In this document: positions 38,964 to 53,474 of the stretch, piece by piece
How the letters are laid out: the number at the start of each line of letters is the position of its first letter
Numbering within the stretch: position 1 is the first letter of the stretch
DNA from: Mesostigma viride
Taxonomy: Eukaryota; Streptophyta; Mesostigmatophyceae; Mesostigmatales; Mesostigmataceae
Reading direction: 5' to 3'
DNA length: 64,000 bases
Assembly: GCA_009746045.1 (NCBI GenBank)
Contig: RPFO01000027.1
Location: 3,349,609-3,413,608 of the forward strand
Made by a program: the position numbers and the translations under genes
The notes under the pieces: generated by a model
Databases searched by the model: none
What the model was told of the DNA's origin: nothing
Seen by the model: only the letters and a program-made list of their open reading frames with translations

Positions 38964-41272
38964 ATGTCAGAGCCTACCCCTCCGGCTGAGAGCCCGCTGC
39001 CGTCCCTGCCCCTACCGGACCCTGAGCTGTACTTCGAGGCCCTTCCGGGCCGTTGGGTGTCACGGTCCAGTTTCCGGGTGGCGTCGTGCAGCCGGCCCTC
39101 CAGGCCCAACATGCGGGCTAGTCAGGGCGGCTCTCTTCGGGGTCACGTGGTACGGTCCTTCCCCTGCTGAGCCGCATCAGCTTGTTTTGCACGGGTTCGA
39201 CGATGCCGGCACTGTTTGTTAGTGTGGCTCCAGCTGTCCAGCCTTGGGACAGATAGCTGCGGTTCTCCAGTGCCCCGGGTGTTTCCTACCTTTCTACCCC
39301 TGTGGGCCGCTCCTGCCTACGGGATGTGTTCCCCTGGCTTCCGGCTGAGGATGATGCTGAGGTAGATGAGAACCCCTGCGACCTTCTGCGGGCCGTAGAA
39401 TTCATGGAGATAGCTGATCAGTCGGCGGGAGTAGCAGTTGGTGGTCCTGCCCCTACGGGCGCCCCATCCGAGGTACATTATACTCCAGAATATTCTGCCT
39501 CGAGCGCTGCGTCCGCCTCCTCAGCGTCTGCTCCTCCCTCTCCGGTCCCGTCGTCCCCTCGGTCGACCGGTGTGTTGCAGTGGAGCCTACCCCTTCGGGT
39601 TTGCCTGATCCCTTTCGGCGACAGTTTCTGCGATGCAGGCGCAGATCCAGTCCCTGACGGCGGCCTTCGGGGCCTTCATGGCGGCCCAGGCGCACGCTCC
39701 AGCCACGCCAGGTGGGGTGTCTGTTGCAGCTGTGCCCCCTTCCCCTTCGGTCGCCTCGACGTCTACGGGTCCGACCGTGTCGCACGAGCCCTCGGCGTCT
39801 GCGGTTTCCTCTGGTGCTGCAGCTCCTACGCCTTCGGCTACCGCTGCGCCTGCTACTGACGTACCTGCGCCTCGGCGCGAGTCCGCCGTCCCAGTGGCAG
39901 CGCCCGCCGCCGCCGCGTCCGAGCCGCCCACCACGTCAGCGCCGCCCTCGCGGGGTTTCTTCAGCGACCCGGGCGGTCTTCCCAGGCTTTGGGAGGGCGG
40001 TCCTCCGCAGAGGATCCCGGTGCCTGACTGGAGCTTGGACGGTAACCAGTCGTATGCCGGATTGCCTGTCCCCACGGGTCCTATTTTCAACATGTGGCCT
40101 GGTGGTGCTCCACCCTCAGAGACCGGCGCGCCAGTCGCAGAGGCGGGTCCGTCGCGACCCCCTGTGGCATCGGGTCCGACGCGGCCCCCTGTTGTACCGG
40201 CGTCTTCTGCGCCTGTGCCGGTTCCTACCCCTTCGTCGGCCCCTGCCCCTTCGGCCCCGCGGTCTTTGGCTGCGGTTGTTCGGTCCAGTGGCTCTGACCC
40301 GCGCGCCACTCGCGCTGCCGATTCCCTTCGGGAGTTGTCAGAGGGCGATCGGGATCGGGCCCCATCTGTGGTGCATGCGACTCCGGAGTCGCGCGACACG
40401 CCTGTCTTCGGGTATGGTATGTCTGCGCTCGCTTGCCGCCAGTGTGACCTGCCGCGCGCCTCCGCCGAGCTGGACATTTCGCCCATGTCCTACGGGTTCT
40501 CCCAGGTGTGTCGGGCGCCGCGGGACCGTGGCCTACCAGTTGAGACTGATCGGCCTCCTTTCGATATGGTTATTTTAGCTGATCCGGTGTTCCAGGGTGA
40601 GATCCTGGTTCGGCGCGTCCTGTACCGCTGGGCGCGGCGCCACAATGACTTGGACACCTACGGCGGGTTCCAGTGGGCTTACCCTCCGCCTCTGGGCATT
40701 ATGGCCTCAGATGCTCTTACGGTAGATTTTCCTGCGGTGCCGGGTGCCACGTACAGCACCGTCCTTCAGCCCATCCTAGAGTGGGATGCCCGTCGTCCAG
40801 CGCCCATCCCGGGCCAGGGTTTGGACTCTCGGGGTCATCCTCCTCCCCGGGCTAGCGACTACCTCGAGACGTTCGGGTCGCGACAGTGTGCCCGCCGGTG
40901 GCGCTCCCGCGAGATTCGGCATATCCGGTTGTGGCCGTCCAACGTGGAGCCCCTGGTAGATCTGTTTTTCCCGACGGGTATGCGCCCTCGGATCCGGTAT
41001 CATCGCCTGCTCCTTCGGGCTCTCTGCCTGATCGCGGTAGAGCCTTTCCTACGCCTCTTTGCCTGCGGTTTCCTGGACTGGGCCCGGGGCCAGGTCGTTC
41101 TTACACAGCATAGGTACTACTGGGCCTTCCTGGGCTTTTCCCTGACGGCGTGTGGGCCGATGTTTTCCTCACTGTAGATAGGCACGACAATGCTGAGGAT
41201 GTGTCTCACTACCAGGCTTACCTGGATGTCCTGCTGGCCTCCCGTGGTACCTACCAGACGGATGGCCATTAG
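38964..41272 (+). pseudogene. Conserved 3' ORF of unknown function, downstream of pol (inner element)
   Basis: Probable start ATG 38964 (PTPPAESPLPSLPLPDPELY…). Frames change near 39170-39300 and 39600. The main open stretch is 39633-41177 (514 codons): a Pro/Ala/Ser-rich region, then a compact domain with many aromatics and arginines (REIRHIRLWPSN, RYHRLLLRALCLIAVEPFLRL, LTQHRYYWAFLGF). After one more shift near 41130 it ends DVFLTVDRHDNAEDVSHYQA…RGTYQTDGH at 41272. The outer element keeps the same C-terminal domain (43190-43868). The position fits an env-like or accessory gene, but there is no signal peptide, clear TM helix or known family. Confidence 0.6.
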
Positions 41273-41639
41273 ATAGAGGGCCTTAGGCCCGACCTGAGGG
41301 TGTTGTCCCTCCGGTATGTAGAGTCGCCCTCATGTTCTGGCCAGTTGACTGGTCGTTCTTGGTCCTTGGTGCTGATTTGTTTACTCTGTGTGTCCTGCCC
41401 AGTGCCGTTCCCCCCGGCAAGGACTTTGTTCCAGGCAGTTAGGGGAACCTACCACCAGGCTTGGTGCTGGCTAACCCTACACCTCCAGGCGTGGTGGTGG
41501 AGACCGTGTGAACTATTGGTGCTTTGTATCTTGGATGGCCTGCCGATTGTGTTGGTGTGTGCTGGGTGCATTAGGTTTCCTACCCTTGTTTCCTCCCTGT
41601 GCGTAGGGAGAGGGCTCCCTACCTTTGTGGGGGGGGAGG
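41273..41639. other. 3' non-coding region with polypurine tract
   Basis: Contains GTAGGGAGAGGGCTCCCTACC (hairpin, ~41602-41622) and the polypurine tract TGTGGGGGGGGAGG ending at 41639, immediately before the 3' LTR. The same hairpin and tract occur before the outer 3' LTR. Confidence 0.75.
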
Positions 41640-42211
41640 TGTTACGTCGCGTAACAATTCGTTGTAGTTACGGACGTAAATTAGGTCTTTTGCCTCGGTT
41701 GTCCCAGGTTTACGTTTAGGCTCCTACCGGGACATTATTGTCCTCGTAACAGTACTGTGGTACATTGGGTGCCGTTGGGCGCCGCGCCGCGTACTTTACT
41801 AGTGGTCCTGATCCTGTGGTAGAATGTAGTGGACCAGCGTGCATCAGTAGATGTAGTGGACCAGCGTGCATCTGTAGGCGAGGGCCATGTCGGCCCGAGC
41901 GTGTTGGACCGTTGGTGACCATTTATGCGCGTTCTATCCCTTGTGTGTGCACTCGGCGTGTGTTAAATGAATTAACACATTTAGGCTTGGGTCACGGCAG
42001 TGTAGTTGTGTTTCCTTCCTCTATTCCTGGAGTAAACGGGTTTTGATAAATGGTTGTATGGCGTATTATAGTAACACCTACGTTAATGCATTGAGATCAG
42101 CTCCGTCACGTTCGTCTTTCGCCAGAGGGTTGAGTAGAGGAGGCCTGACCAGTTTAGGTAGTATCAGGCCCATTAGAGGTAGAGGTGGAGGTAGATATCC
42201 GCGGCGTAACA
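41640..42211 (+). repeat. 3' LTR of the inner element
   Basis: 572 bp, identical to 31428-32000 by eye except one C fewer in a run (~41703). Confidence 0.92.
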
Positions 42212-43868
42212 GCTGCATTGGCGATCGGTCTTGGGTAGCCTGCTTTGGGCTGCCGGTTGCACCGCTAACAACGCCGCTTGGTGTGCCCACCTACTGCCAG
42301 TTGTGATGCCTTCCGCTGCTCGCGCGTTGCCTTCCGTTGCTGGTGCGAAGCCATCCGTTGTTGGAGAGACGTCTTCCGTGGCTGTCGCTACTCATTTCGA
42401 CAACGATGCGCTGTTGGGCGACTCGAGCCCGCTGTCCACAGTCGCGGTCGCGTCATCTAAGTCACTACTGTTGCGCCATTGTGCGACCCTGTTGCGCCAC
42501 GGTGCGCGCCCGTCGCGCCCTTGTGGGACCTGGGCGACCCAGTTGCCGCGGCTGTCGCCCCTCCATGCGACCCTGTCGCCTTGTCGTCCGCTGTTGTTGC
42601 GCTGACGAGCGACCCTTACATGCCTGTGCGCGCCCCTGTCGCGTCCCCAGTCGACTCTGGTGCGACGCCGTGCGAGTCTGTTGCACCGCTTCCCGATCAT
42701 GTTGCTACGTCACGCGCGTCAGTCGCACCGTCTCCCGTCTCTGTGGCGCCGTCGTCCGGCATCTGACAATTCGTGGTGCCGCCTACCTCTGCGTGCCACG
42801 CCTACTTGCGCCTCTGTGGCGTCGGTTTGCGCCCCTAGCGCTCCTACGAGCGCTCATGTGGCGCACCCTTGCGCGACGTTGTCGCGACGTCAGGAGTCAT
42901 CGGCGCGTCACCCCGCAATCTTGTTGTGGCCATGCGAGAGTATGTCGCGGTGCCCGAGGTACCTGTCGCCCCTGCGTGCGACCCTATTCCTACCTCCGTG
43001 GCGCCTCCGGTTGAACCTGTGGCGACCGCGCTGTCTACGGGTTCTGCGTCGTCTTCTTCCGGCAGTGTTTTGCCGCCGCCTACGGCTGCCGTGCCCCTGG
43101 CTGGCCCCACCGACGCTGCTGCTGCGCGGAGTGCGCTGCCCGCGGATGGTGCTGGTCACTCCTACCGTCGTCTCACCGCGCTGGAGTTGGCGGAGCAGGT
43201 GCGCTTGGTGATCGAGTGGCTGGCTGGATGCTGTCGATCCGCTCCGCGGCCTTCACCCAGCGCCTTGACATTCTATCTGATCCAGCGCTGCCGCTGGATT
43301 CTGACAGGCCGTCGTACCATATGGTGTTGTTGTATATGCTGCTGTACAAGGCCTACCGCGGTTTGGGACGCTTGTCGGCCTGCGCCGCTGCCCGGTCAGG
43401 GGTCGGATGCCTACAGTGCCCCCCCCCGCCCCGTGCGAGCGCTAGTGGTCCCCTGTCCACCAACACGCGACATGTAGGATCTCCGCATCTGAGAGGGTCG
43501 TGAGATTCGGCACATCCGGATGTGGCATGCCAACGTGGATCTGCGGTTGCATCTGTTCTTCTCCACGTTGGTGCGCCCTCGGCTGACCTGTGCGAGCCGT
43601 CCCTATCTGCGTGTACTCTGCCTCCGGGCATTGGAACCCTTTTTCCTGATTGTTCGAGTGTAGCCATTTTGATTAGGCTTGTATGCTCATTGTGATCACC
43701 CAACATCGGTGTTACTGGGCTTTCCTGGTTTTGTTTCCTACCGTTGTGTGGGAGGATGTCTACCTTACCATTGGCCGCCATGACAACGACGAGGATGTCG
43801 TTCATTACCGCGCGTACTTGGATGTGCTGATAGCGACGCGCGGGACCTACCAGGCTGATGGCCAGTAG
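42212..43868 (+). pseudogene. Decayed 3' ORF of the outer element
   Basis: Starts at the GCTGC duplication. 42300-43190 reads as Ala/Val/Pro/Ser-rich low-complexity sequence in several frames. From ~43190 it shows the globular domain homologous to the inner 3' ORF: DRPSYHMVLLYMLLYKAYRG, then EIRHIRMWHANVD, ITQHRCYWAFL and RHDNDEDVVHYRAYLDVL…RGTYQADGQ, ending TAG 43866-43868. Stops occur near 43500 and 43660. Common ancestry with 38964-41272 is clear by eye. Confidence 0.65.
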
Positions 43869-44265
43869 ATAGAGGGCTCTAGGCCCGACCTGAGGGTGTT
43901 GTCCCTCCGGTATATAGAGTCGCCCTCTATGCTTGGCCAGTTGGTTGGTTATCCTTGGCACTTGGTGCGAGTATTGTTTCCTACGCGTGTCCTGCCTAGT
44001 GCCGTCCTGCCCGGCAAGCCTCAGTGCAAGGCAGTTAGGGGAGCCTCACACCCGGCGTGGTGCTGGTGATCCCTACACCATTTGGGGGTGGACCCGAGGT
44101 TAACTTATTTGCGCTGGGAGCCCTGGGTGGCTAGTTGATTGTGTTGGGTTATAGTTGGGTGCGATAGGTTTTTATTCCTACCGACCTACCTCCGTCTGTG
44201 TATGATCCAGTGTTTATGCTCCCCTGACGTAGGGAGAGGACTCCCTACCTTTTATGGGGGGGAGG
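43869..44265. other. 3' non-coding region and polypurine tract of the outer element
   Basis: Contains GTAGGGAGAGGACTCCCTACC (~44230) and the polypurine tract ATGGGGGGGAGG ending at 44265. Confidence 0.75.
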
Positions 44266-44892
44266 TGTTACGGCGCGTAACAAACTGTGTTACTACGGCC
44301 GTAAATTCAGGCCTTACGTTATTGGTGGCCTCAGCTATTCCGGAACAGTCCGTGGTTACGACTGTTGTCCTTCCTACGTTTACGTGTGGTTAGGACCCTT
44401 TTTATTAGTCGGTCCAGTTACGTATCAATTGTTCAGTGCTGTGGGCCGGTGCAGTCGCGCCGCGCTGCGTACTTTATGGCCTGGACCGTTGGCGCTCTGT
44501 GTGTTCTGGACCAGCGCCCTCTCTACGGGGCAATAGAATGTTGTCCTGCATAGATCTACCCTGTCCGTGATCGTACGGGCGAGGGCCATGTGTGGCCCGA
44601 GCACGCACGAGGTTGTCGGCCAATTTAGGTGTTGCAATTTCCTTGTGTTGAGAGTTCGACCTTTGATATGGCTTGTTATAGCTAGTCGAACCATGGATGT
44701 ACGTTATTGCCAGTAATGTCTAAGTAAATGTGTCAATTGCTTAGTATGGAAACAATTATCGGAAAGCATTAGAGTCGGGAGTTCAACGATCTTTCAAAAT
44801 GCAGAACAGGGTTCCTTCTTCTACCGGGTTAGTTAGTCTAGGACAGGTTAGATCCTGGGATCGAGGTAGAGTAGAAGAACCGGGTCGTAACA
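44266..44892 (+). repeat. 3' LTR of the outer element
   Basis: 627 bp, same length as and no difference seen by eye from 22400-23026. Followed by GTGTG. Confidence 0.92.
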
Positions 44893-46954
<2,062 letters not shown>

Positions 46955-47180
46955 CCCACATCCCCACCCCCACATCCACACCCACACCCACACCCACACC
47001 CACACCCACACCCACACCCACACCCACACCCACACCCACACCCACACCCACACCCACACCCACACCCACACCCACACCCACACCCACACCCACACCCACA
47101 CCCACACCCACACCCACACCTACACCCACCCCCACACCTACCCCCACCCGCACCCCCACCCCCACCCCCACCCCACCTGC
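46955..47180. repeat. (CCCACA)n hexanucleotide repeat
   Basis: About 33 units of CACCCA/CCCACA, becoming irregular CCCCAC at the right end. The G-rich strand (TGTGGG)n could form quadruplexes. The many open frames here are artefacts. Confidence 0.95.
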
Positions 47181-47412
47181 TTATGCCTTCTTCATCGTTA
47201 CACATTATATCCTCATTACACCTTATTCATTATTATACATTAAATCCTCATTACACCCTGTTCATCATTACACATAAATCCTCATGACACCTCATTCATC
47301 ATTACATATGAAATCCTCATTACACCTTATTCATCATTATACATTAATCCTCAGAACGCCCTATTCATCATTACACCTGATGCATCCTAGTTCATCATCA
47401 ACGACGCACTTC
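47181..47412. repeat. Degenerate tandem repeat of ~36-55 bp
   Basis: CCTCATTACACCTTATTCATCATTACACAT-type units, at least five copies. A further partial copy lies at ~47600-47630. Confidence 0.75.
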
Positions 47413-47584
47413 CTCCCCACCCACCCACCCACCCACCCACCCACCCACCCACCCACCCACCCACCCACCCACCCACCCACCCACCCACCCACCCACCCAC
47501 CCACCCACCCACCCACCCACCCACCCACCCACCCACCCACCCACCCACCCACCCACCCACCCACCCACCCACCCACCCACCCAC
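47413..47584. repeat. (CCCA)n tetranucleotide repeat
   Basis: About 43 uninterrupted CCCA units. The minus strand is (TGGG)n, a strong G-quadruplex candidate. Confidence 0.95.
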
Positions 47585-47729
47585 ACTGCCACCCTGTTAC
47601 ACCTTATTCATCATAGTTCATCATCATGATGCAGATATGTGATGCGAACCACAATGCGCATTATTGATCATATTAGTTATGAATGCAAACAAATTATGTG
47701 CACTTGCGCACCCCACCCCCCCACACAAT

Positions 47730-48337
<608 letters not shown>

Positions 48338-48403
48338 CACCCCACCCCACCCCCTGTGTGTGTGTGTCTGTCTGTCTGTCTGTCTCCCCCCCCCCCCCCC
48401 CCC

Positions 48404-48779
48404 TCTCTTGCTCTCTCTTTCTTATGTTTACACGTACGCTCACATTTATTGGGTGACGTCTGCCCTATGCCTCATTGCCTGACCGTGTCCCTTGTCGCGC
48501 CTCCCTGGTTGCTTTTCACTTGGTGGGTTGCGTCTGCAGCGTATCCAGGCTACGGACCAATGGTGGGCATGTACCTGCCGTCCATGGCGCCGGTGGATGG
48601 GAAGGGTACCTTGGCACGCCGCCGCAGGGGCAGCTAGGATTCTTGGGGAAGTGGTAAGGTAATTAAGGTAATTATCATGTAGACCATCAGTGTTATTTAT
48701 ACAGTATTTTTTTACTTCCGCCTCTTAATTATCTGCCTTTTTCAATATGCCGGGGGTGCAGCCGCGATCCTAGGGAAAG
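48404..48779. other. Non-coding
   Basis: No gene is supported. Short open frames only. Confidence 0.35.
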
Positions 48780-48959
48780 AGGTCAGGTAATGGCCGTGCT
48801 ATGGTTGTTCCTACGCTTACTATTCTTATACATTGAAGTCGTCAGGTAATGGCCGTGCTGTGGTTGTTCCTACGCTTACTATTCTTATACATTGAAGTCG
48901 TCAGGTAATGGCCGTGCTGTGGTTGTTCCTACGCTTACTATTCTTATACATTGAAGTTG
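48780..48959. repeat. Three tandem copies of a 60 bp unit
   Basis: GTCAGGTAATGGCCGTGCT… starts at 48781, 48840 and 48900. A fourth decayed copy starts at ~48962 (ATCAGGTAGTGGTCGTGGT). Confidence 0.9.
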
Positions 48960-50809
48960 GACATCAGGTAGTGGTCGTGGTATTATGGTTTCTAAGCTTA
49001 CTGCTCTTTTATCTTTGCTTAGCCTTCATTTTGAACCGCGGAACGGGCAGCCGCGTTTCTGGAGGAGGGGTTCTGCTGTTGGATATTCTCGCGCTTTGTC
49101 TTTATTGAGGTACCACTGCGGTTTTGTATGTGGTTATCCCTTTCTTCCTTTCTTCCTTCCTTTCTTTACTTTCTTCCTTCCTTTTTTTATCATGTCGGTA
49201 CTTCTAGGCTGCTCGTGTGTTTGATCTAATCTATCTGTGTTGCCCGTATGTGCTACGAAATGTCTCCGCAATTTGTTTCGCAAACGTTCCCGCAAACCTT
49301 TTCTGTACGCCAGTAGCGCAGAAATCCGAGCGCACAATTTGTTTCGCGAAATGGTTTCAGCAGATCTGATCCGTAGGCTTTCTAGCGGCCTGTCACCGCG
49401 AGGCGTCTGGCGGCCAAACTTTTCTCAGACGGGAACTCACACAAACTCCAGCTAGGCCCAATTTCTCGATCATTAGCGGAAAAAACCGTTACGGCGGAGT
49501 ACAGTAAAATACTGGGTAGCCAAGCGCTGTAGCTATCTACAACGATGCGTGCCAAGTTGAGCTTGAAATTGGCCTAGGTGTTTGGAACGGACGAGGGCGA
49601 TTGGCAAAGAAAGCGGCGAGGAGCGGACCGATTCAAGGGGCATTTGGCAAAAAAGCTGACCGACGGACAAGGTCTTGATCACTTGGGGACTTCAGGTGAC
49701 GGGCCGGGCGTACCGTGAAAAAGTGGTGCACAGTGCACGCACCCCTGGATTGCCATGGCGACGTGCTTCAGGCAAAACTAGATAAAGCAAGCATGCCGAA
49801 TGAGAAAGTTTGCGCGAGTCTATAAGACAATGAGTTTATGATGTTATTTCTCGGGGGAGTCTGTACGTTTGGTATTGTCGATGAATTTTTTTATGAGTAA
49901 CGCCACGGGGGTCCAATTCTGGAAATTTCGTTGAGATAAATAAATTAGATTGCACGCTGGCGGCGGTGATTGTCAGGTTTAGGGGCTTCCATTGACGTCA
50001 AGGATGCGTTTAAATTACTATTAGTAAAGCATTATATAATTCGCTGGGGTTCGGCAAGATTTCTGTCATTATCGATAAGACGCTCTCAGGCTCGCCGGAT
50101 GCGCGTCTCATCTTTCCACGGAAGGTTGGTCTTTTTTGCGCCGCTGGGCAAAGGACAATGTCGGTAATGGAACGATCGTGTCATCATCGTCACCTTATAA
50201 ATGTTTCGCTTCTTTGTAGGGTTATAAACGCATGTTTTCGCCTTCTTTCCGTGCAGTTAGCGCCAGGTAGCATGCCATTGCGTGATACGCATCGCCAGAT
50301 TCCTGGCAGCTTTAGTGTTTTTCTTTGCGTGCATTGCTGGGACGTGTCTAAGCGTGAGCCGTGGCATGTTGGCAAGTTGACAGGGATTTGTCGAGTGGTT
50401 TCTTGCAAGGAGTGCGCTTAACCCATAGTCCGGAAACTGGGCGATATATCGCCCACTTTGACCCCCGGTGGCGCGGCGCTTAATTCCAGGAGCGCCGCGC
50501 CACCCGTGACGGATGTAAGTTGTCCGGTGGGTCTGGGAACACTTAGGGACGAAGGTGATGCATAGGTTTGGGGGTAATATTCGCCATAGCCTGGTAAATA
50601 CAACGTGTATTGAGACAGTATCACGTGACTTTGGCGGGAAATTTTCACTCGCGCGCGCGCGTAACAAGATATGGCTGCTAGCTTGCCGTTATCAAGGAAA
50701 TTTTGCGTCTCGCGGCTTGTAATGGTTCAGAATGTTGCTCAGAATGATGATGCGTGATTTTCGTAGGTCAGGGTGGCCAGATGTATAGCATTGGTAAAAT
50801 ACAGGTGGA
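48960..50809. other. Non-coding, no supported gene
   Basis: (TTCC/TTTC)n pyrimidine patch at 49139-49190. Small open frames on both strands without recognisable domains. A hairpin-like GATATATCGCCCAC…GGTGGCGCGGCGC / GCGCCGCGCCACCC lies at ~50445-50507. Confidence 0.35.
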
Positions 50810-51118
50810 CATTACTGCTTTCTTGGTCGTCAGTACCAGATGAGTAATGGCATGCCATATTTCGATTTTCTTCTTATGGCCCGGCAGTCTGCGCCAGCCC
50901 GAGCACCCAGTTTTGGTACTGGACATCCGCAGCAGCGTCCCTGTGAATTCGGATGCGTTTATAGGTCATCTTTGCACAGAACATCAACCTGGTAATCATG
51001 TCGGATGCATGCATTATGCGGCTATGGCGGCCTATGCCTGGAAAGCATTAGCCAGTGTGAGATATGAGGGTCCCGGCCAGCAGAACCCGGAAAGGTCGTG
51101 ATCAAGCCAGGTACGGCA
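50810..51118. repeat. Dispersed repeat, inverted partner of 20218-20585
   Basis: See 20218-20585. The plus-strand frame 50847-51101 (84 codons) contains WPGSLRQPEHPV, also found in the minus-strand frame of the other copy, so the repeat may once have coded for protein. Confidence 0.6.
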
Positions 51119-52150
51119 ACGTGTTTGCATGTCGTTTGCACGGGAATCTGTCGTTTATACATCCATTTTACACGAGTGTATCATTGCCTCTTGCAGCAGG
51201 TTTCCATGCCTGCTGTATGAGTGCTGTTAGCCCCAAATCTGCTCAGTTTGTGGTGTTTCTTTGGAGGATGCCATTCCGTTAGTGCTGGTTTAGCACTTCT
51301 TTGTTTCCCAGCACTTTTTACAGTCCTATGTGGCTGTATACAATGCATAAGTGTGTGGCATTTCATGGATGGCTGCTTACGCGCGCGTAACCCACACACG
51401 TAAGTGAGCGCATTATATAGGTCAGATGGGCTATCCGTGCGGTCTGACCCAAGGAAAGCATGGTGGCACTATCTATTGACATTGTCCAACCCCAGAATAA
51501 TTTTTTAGAACCCTCCCTGCAGGGGTAAACTACTAAGGGGATTTCCCTTGCCTGAAAATGATCGTCTTTTGTCCAACTTTGGCAGTAAATATCTTGCAAA
51601 TCACTTCCTGGACTCGAAATATTATTGCATTTTCTGAAAGCCCTTGAAGTGTAGATACTCCTAGCACCTTGGTTGGGGGTATTTGGAGTTGTGGCCTATG
51701 AGTTATGATTTTTTCCATTTGCAGGGGTCTAAAAATGCCAAAACCCCATTCCCGGACTATGGGTTAAAGCACTCAGTTTTGTGTGAATATTGACGCAGCC
51801 TTTCTTAGCAGCGGCCTCTCTGTGCTTAGAGGCTCACAAGCTTGAGGTTCTTAGCAAACACATGCGCTGGAAAGAAAGTCGATAGTGGCCGTTATCATGG
51901 GTGGAACTCCATGTGGGTAGGGATTAGCATTGTTTTGTTGGCCTTCTCCCACTGAATTATGGGAGAGCCCTATCATATGCTAGCAAGGTAAAGTAACCAT
52001 GGTACTTGAAGCTCTGACACGCAGCATGTATGATAAGCATGGTTGTTCTGTGGACTGTCTGTTGTTCCCTTGGTGCTGCGGAAGCTATGCTGAAGTTTTC
52101 TGCCACGCCTATAGTGTGGGTGCTATACCAAAATCATTGTGACCACTTTC
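51119..52150. other. Non-coding, old dispersed repeats
   Basis: 51535-51605 resembles 13320-13385. No gene supported. Confidence 0.35.
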
Positions 52151-53215
52151 GTGCAACGCAAGCTATGCTGGAAATGAATTTCACCACACCTATGATGAAG
52201 GGGCTATGCTGAAATTTTATTCACCAGGATATGTGTAAGCTTGCTGAAATTGTTTTTGCTTGGGTTGGCCACGTTTGCCGTTTGTTGCCGGCCTTGCAGG
52301 AACTGAGAGACCTGGAGTATAAAAGCATTTGCCTGATTTCCATGAAGTTTAGGATGGTGGATTTCAGGTATGCAAAGATGTTGGTCATGGAACGCTGTTT
52401 TGTTTTGAACACTCTTGTGCTGCATATGGTATGGTAGGGTATTTTTCTTCACTAGGATTGTTCTGCACTTGGTATGCTCAAACTTTTTTCACCACTTTTT
52501 GCTGCGGAAGCTATGCTAAAATTTTCTGGAACCTCTATGGTGTGGGGGTTATGCTAAATTTTTTGTGTTGCGCAAGCTGTGCTGGAATTGTTCTTCACCA
52601 CACCTATCCCCCCCCCCACCCACACGCATGCATGCCAGCCACCCCACAAACCCATGCACGCATGCCAGCCTCCCCCCACACCCACGCATGCATGCCAGTC
52701 CCCCCCCCCACCCACTCATGCATGCCAGCTCCCCCACACAACCACGCATGCATGCCAGCCACTCCGCACACCCACGGACGCATGGCAGCCCCCCCACACA
52801 CACACGCGCATGCATGGGAGCTCCCCCCCACACCCACGCATGCATGCCACCCCCCACACACACACACACTGGTATGCTAAAAACTTTTTCATCACTTTGT
52901 GCTGCGGAAGATACGCTGAAATTTTCTGCCACCCTAATGGTGTGGGGTTTATGCTAAATTTTTTGTGTTGCGCAAGCTATGCTGGAATCGTTTTTCACCA
53001 CACCTATAATGGGGGGGCTATGCTGAAATTTTCTTGCCACGCTTGTGCTGCGGAAGCTATGCCAAAATTTTCTTCACCAGGACTATTATGCGTATTAGTT
53101 ATGCTGAAATTGTTTTTCCTTGGGTTGGCCATGTTTGCCATTTGTTGCTGGCATTGCAGGAGTAGAGAGAGCTGGAGTATAAAAGCATCTCGGCTGATTT
53201 CCATGAAGCTAGAAC
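52151..53215. repeat. Diverged ~230 bp direct repeat flanking related shorter units
   Basis: ~52155-52375 and ~52970-53215 share GCAAGCTATGCTGGAA, GGCTATGCTGAAATTTT, GGGTTGGCCA-GTTTGCC-TTTGTTGC, and GAGTATAAAAGCAT…GATTTCCATGAAG. Between them, shorter units (TGCTGCGGAAG-TA-GCTGAAATTTTCT) repeat. Confidence 0.7.
52610..52870. repeat. ~28 bp minisatellite (C-run + CACACCCACGCATGCATGCCAG)
   Basis: Eight to nine units, each with GCATGCATGC, an alternating purine-pyrimidine palindrome. Confidence 0.9.
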
Positions 53216-53217
53216 TT

Positions 53218-53226
53218 ATCCATTCC
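53218..53226. repeat. Candidate target-site duplication of LINE-A (left), ATCCATTCC
   Basis: The same 9 bp occurs at 63976-63984, right after the (TTAA)n tail on the far side of the DIRS insertion. If real, it puts the LINE 5' end at 53227. Confidence 0.5.
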
Positions 53227-53474
53227 ATGGTGAGGCCAGAAATCGGGATAATCCGGACCATGGAAGCTCGAACTTTTACGGTGTGGCGAGCTATGGATGC
53301 CGAGAATGCTCATAACTTTTACATCCGGGCATGAAATGTGGTCGGGTAAATTGCAGTAGAAGCGTCTTTTGATGACGAACACGATGATATAATTTTCAGC
53401 CGCCATCGCCCAAGATTTAGCGCAATATCAAAAAACGCAGCACAGGCAGGGTTCGTATTTTCCCGGAACCAGCT

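Larger units (their letters stand above)
31428..42211 (+). mobile_element. Inner Ty3/Gypsy chromovirus-like LTR retrotransposon
   Basis: A 10,784 bp element with 573/572 bp LTRs, GCTGC target duplication, and a polypurine tract before the 3' LTR. Gene order: leader ORF, viroplasmin-like ORF, gag, protease, RT, RNase H, integrase, chromodomain, and a 3' ORF. This is Ty3/Gypsy order (RT-RNase H before integrase). LTRs differ by one C in a run, so insertion is recent, yet gag and pol have several frameshifts. Confidence 0.92.
22400..44892 (+). mobile_element. Outer Ty3/Gypsy-type LTR retrotransposon (non-autonomous, carries a nested element)
   Basis: Bounded by 627 bp LTRs that look identical by eye (22400-23026; 44266-44892) and a GTGTG target duplication, with a polypurine tract before the 3' LTR. 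Its own internal sequence is 23027-31427 and 42212-44265; 31428-42211 is a second element inserted into it. Gag, protease and the integrase N-terminus are recognisable but broken. RT/RNase H and the integrase core are deleted. It contains further duplicated and gag-like debris (23.5-28.4 kb). Confidence 0.9.

Noticed and set aside
39587-40486. 299-codon minus-strand ORF
   Set aside because: Shadow of the Pro/Ala-rich 3' ORF, whose homologue in the outer element supports the plus strand.
47284-47616. His-Pro-Pro-Thr repeat ORF
   Set aside because: Translation of (CCCA)n.
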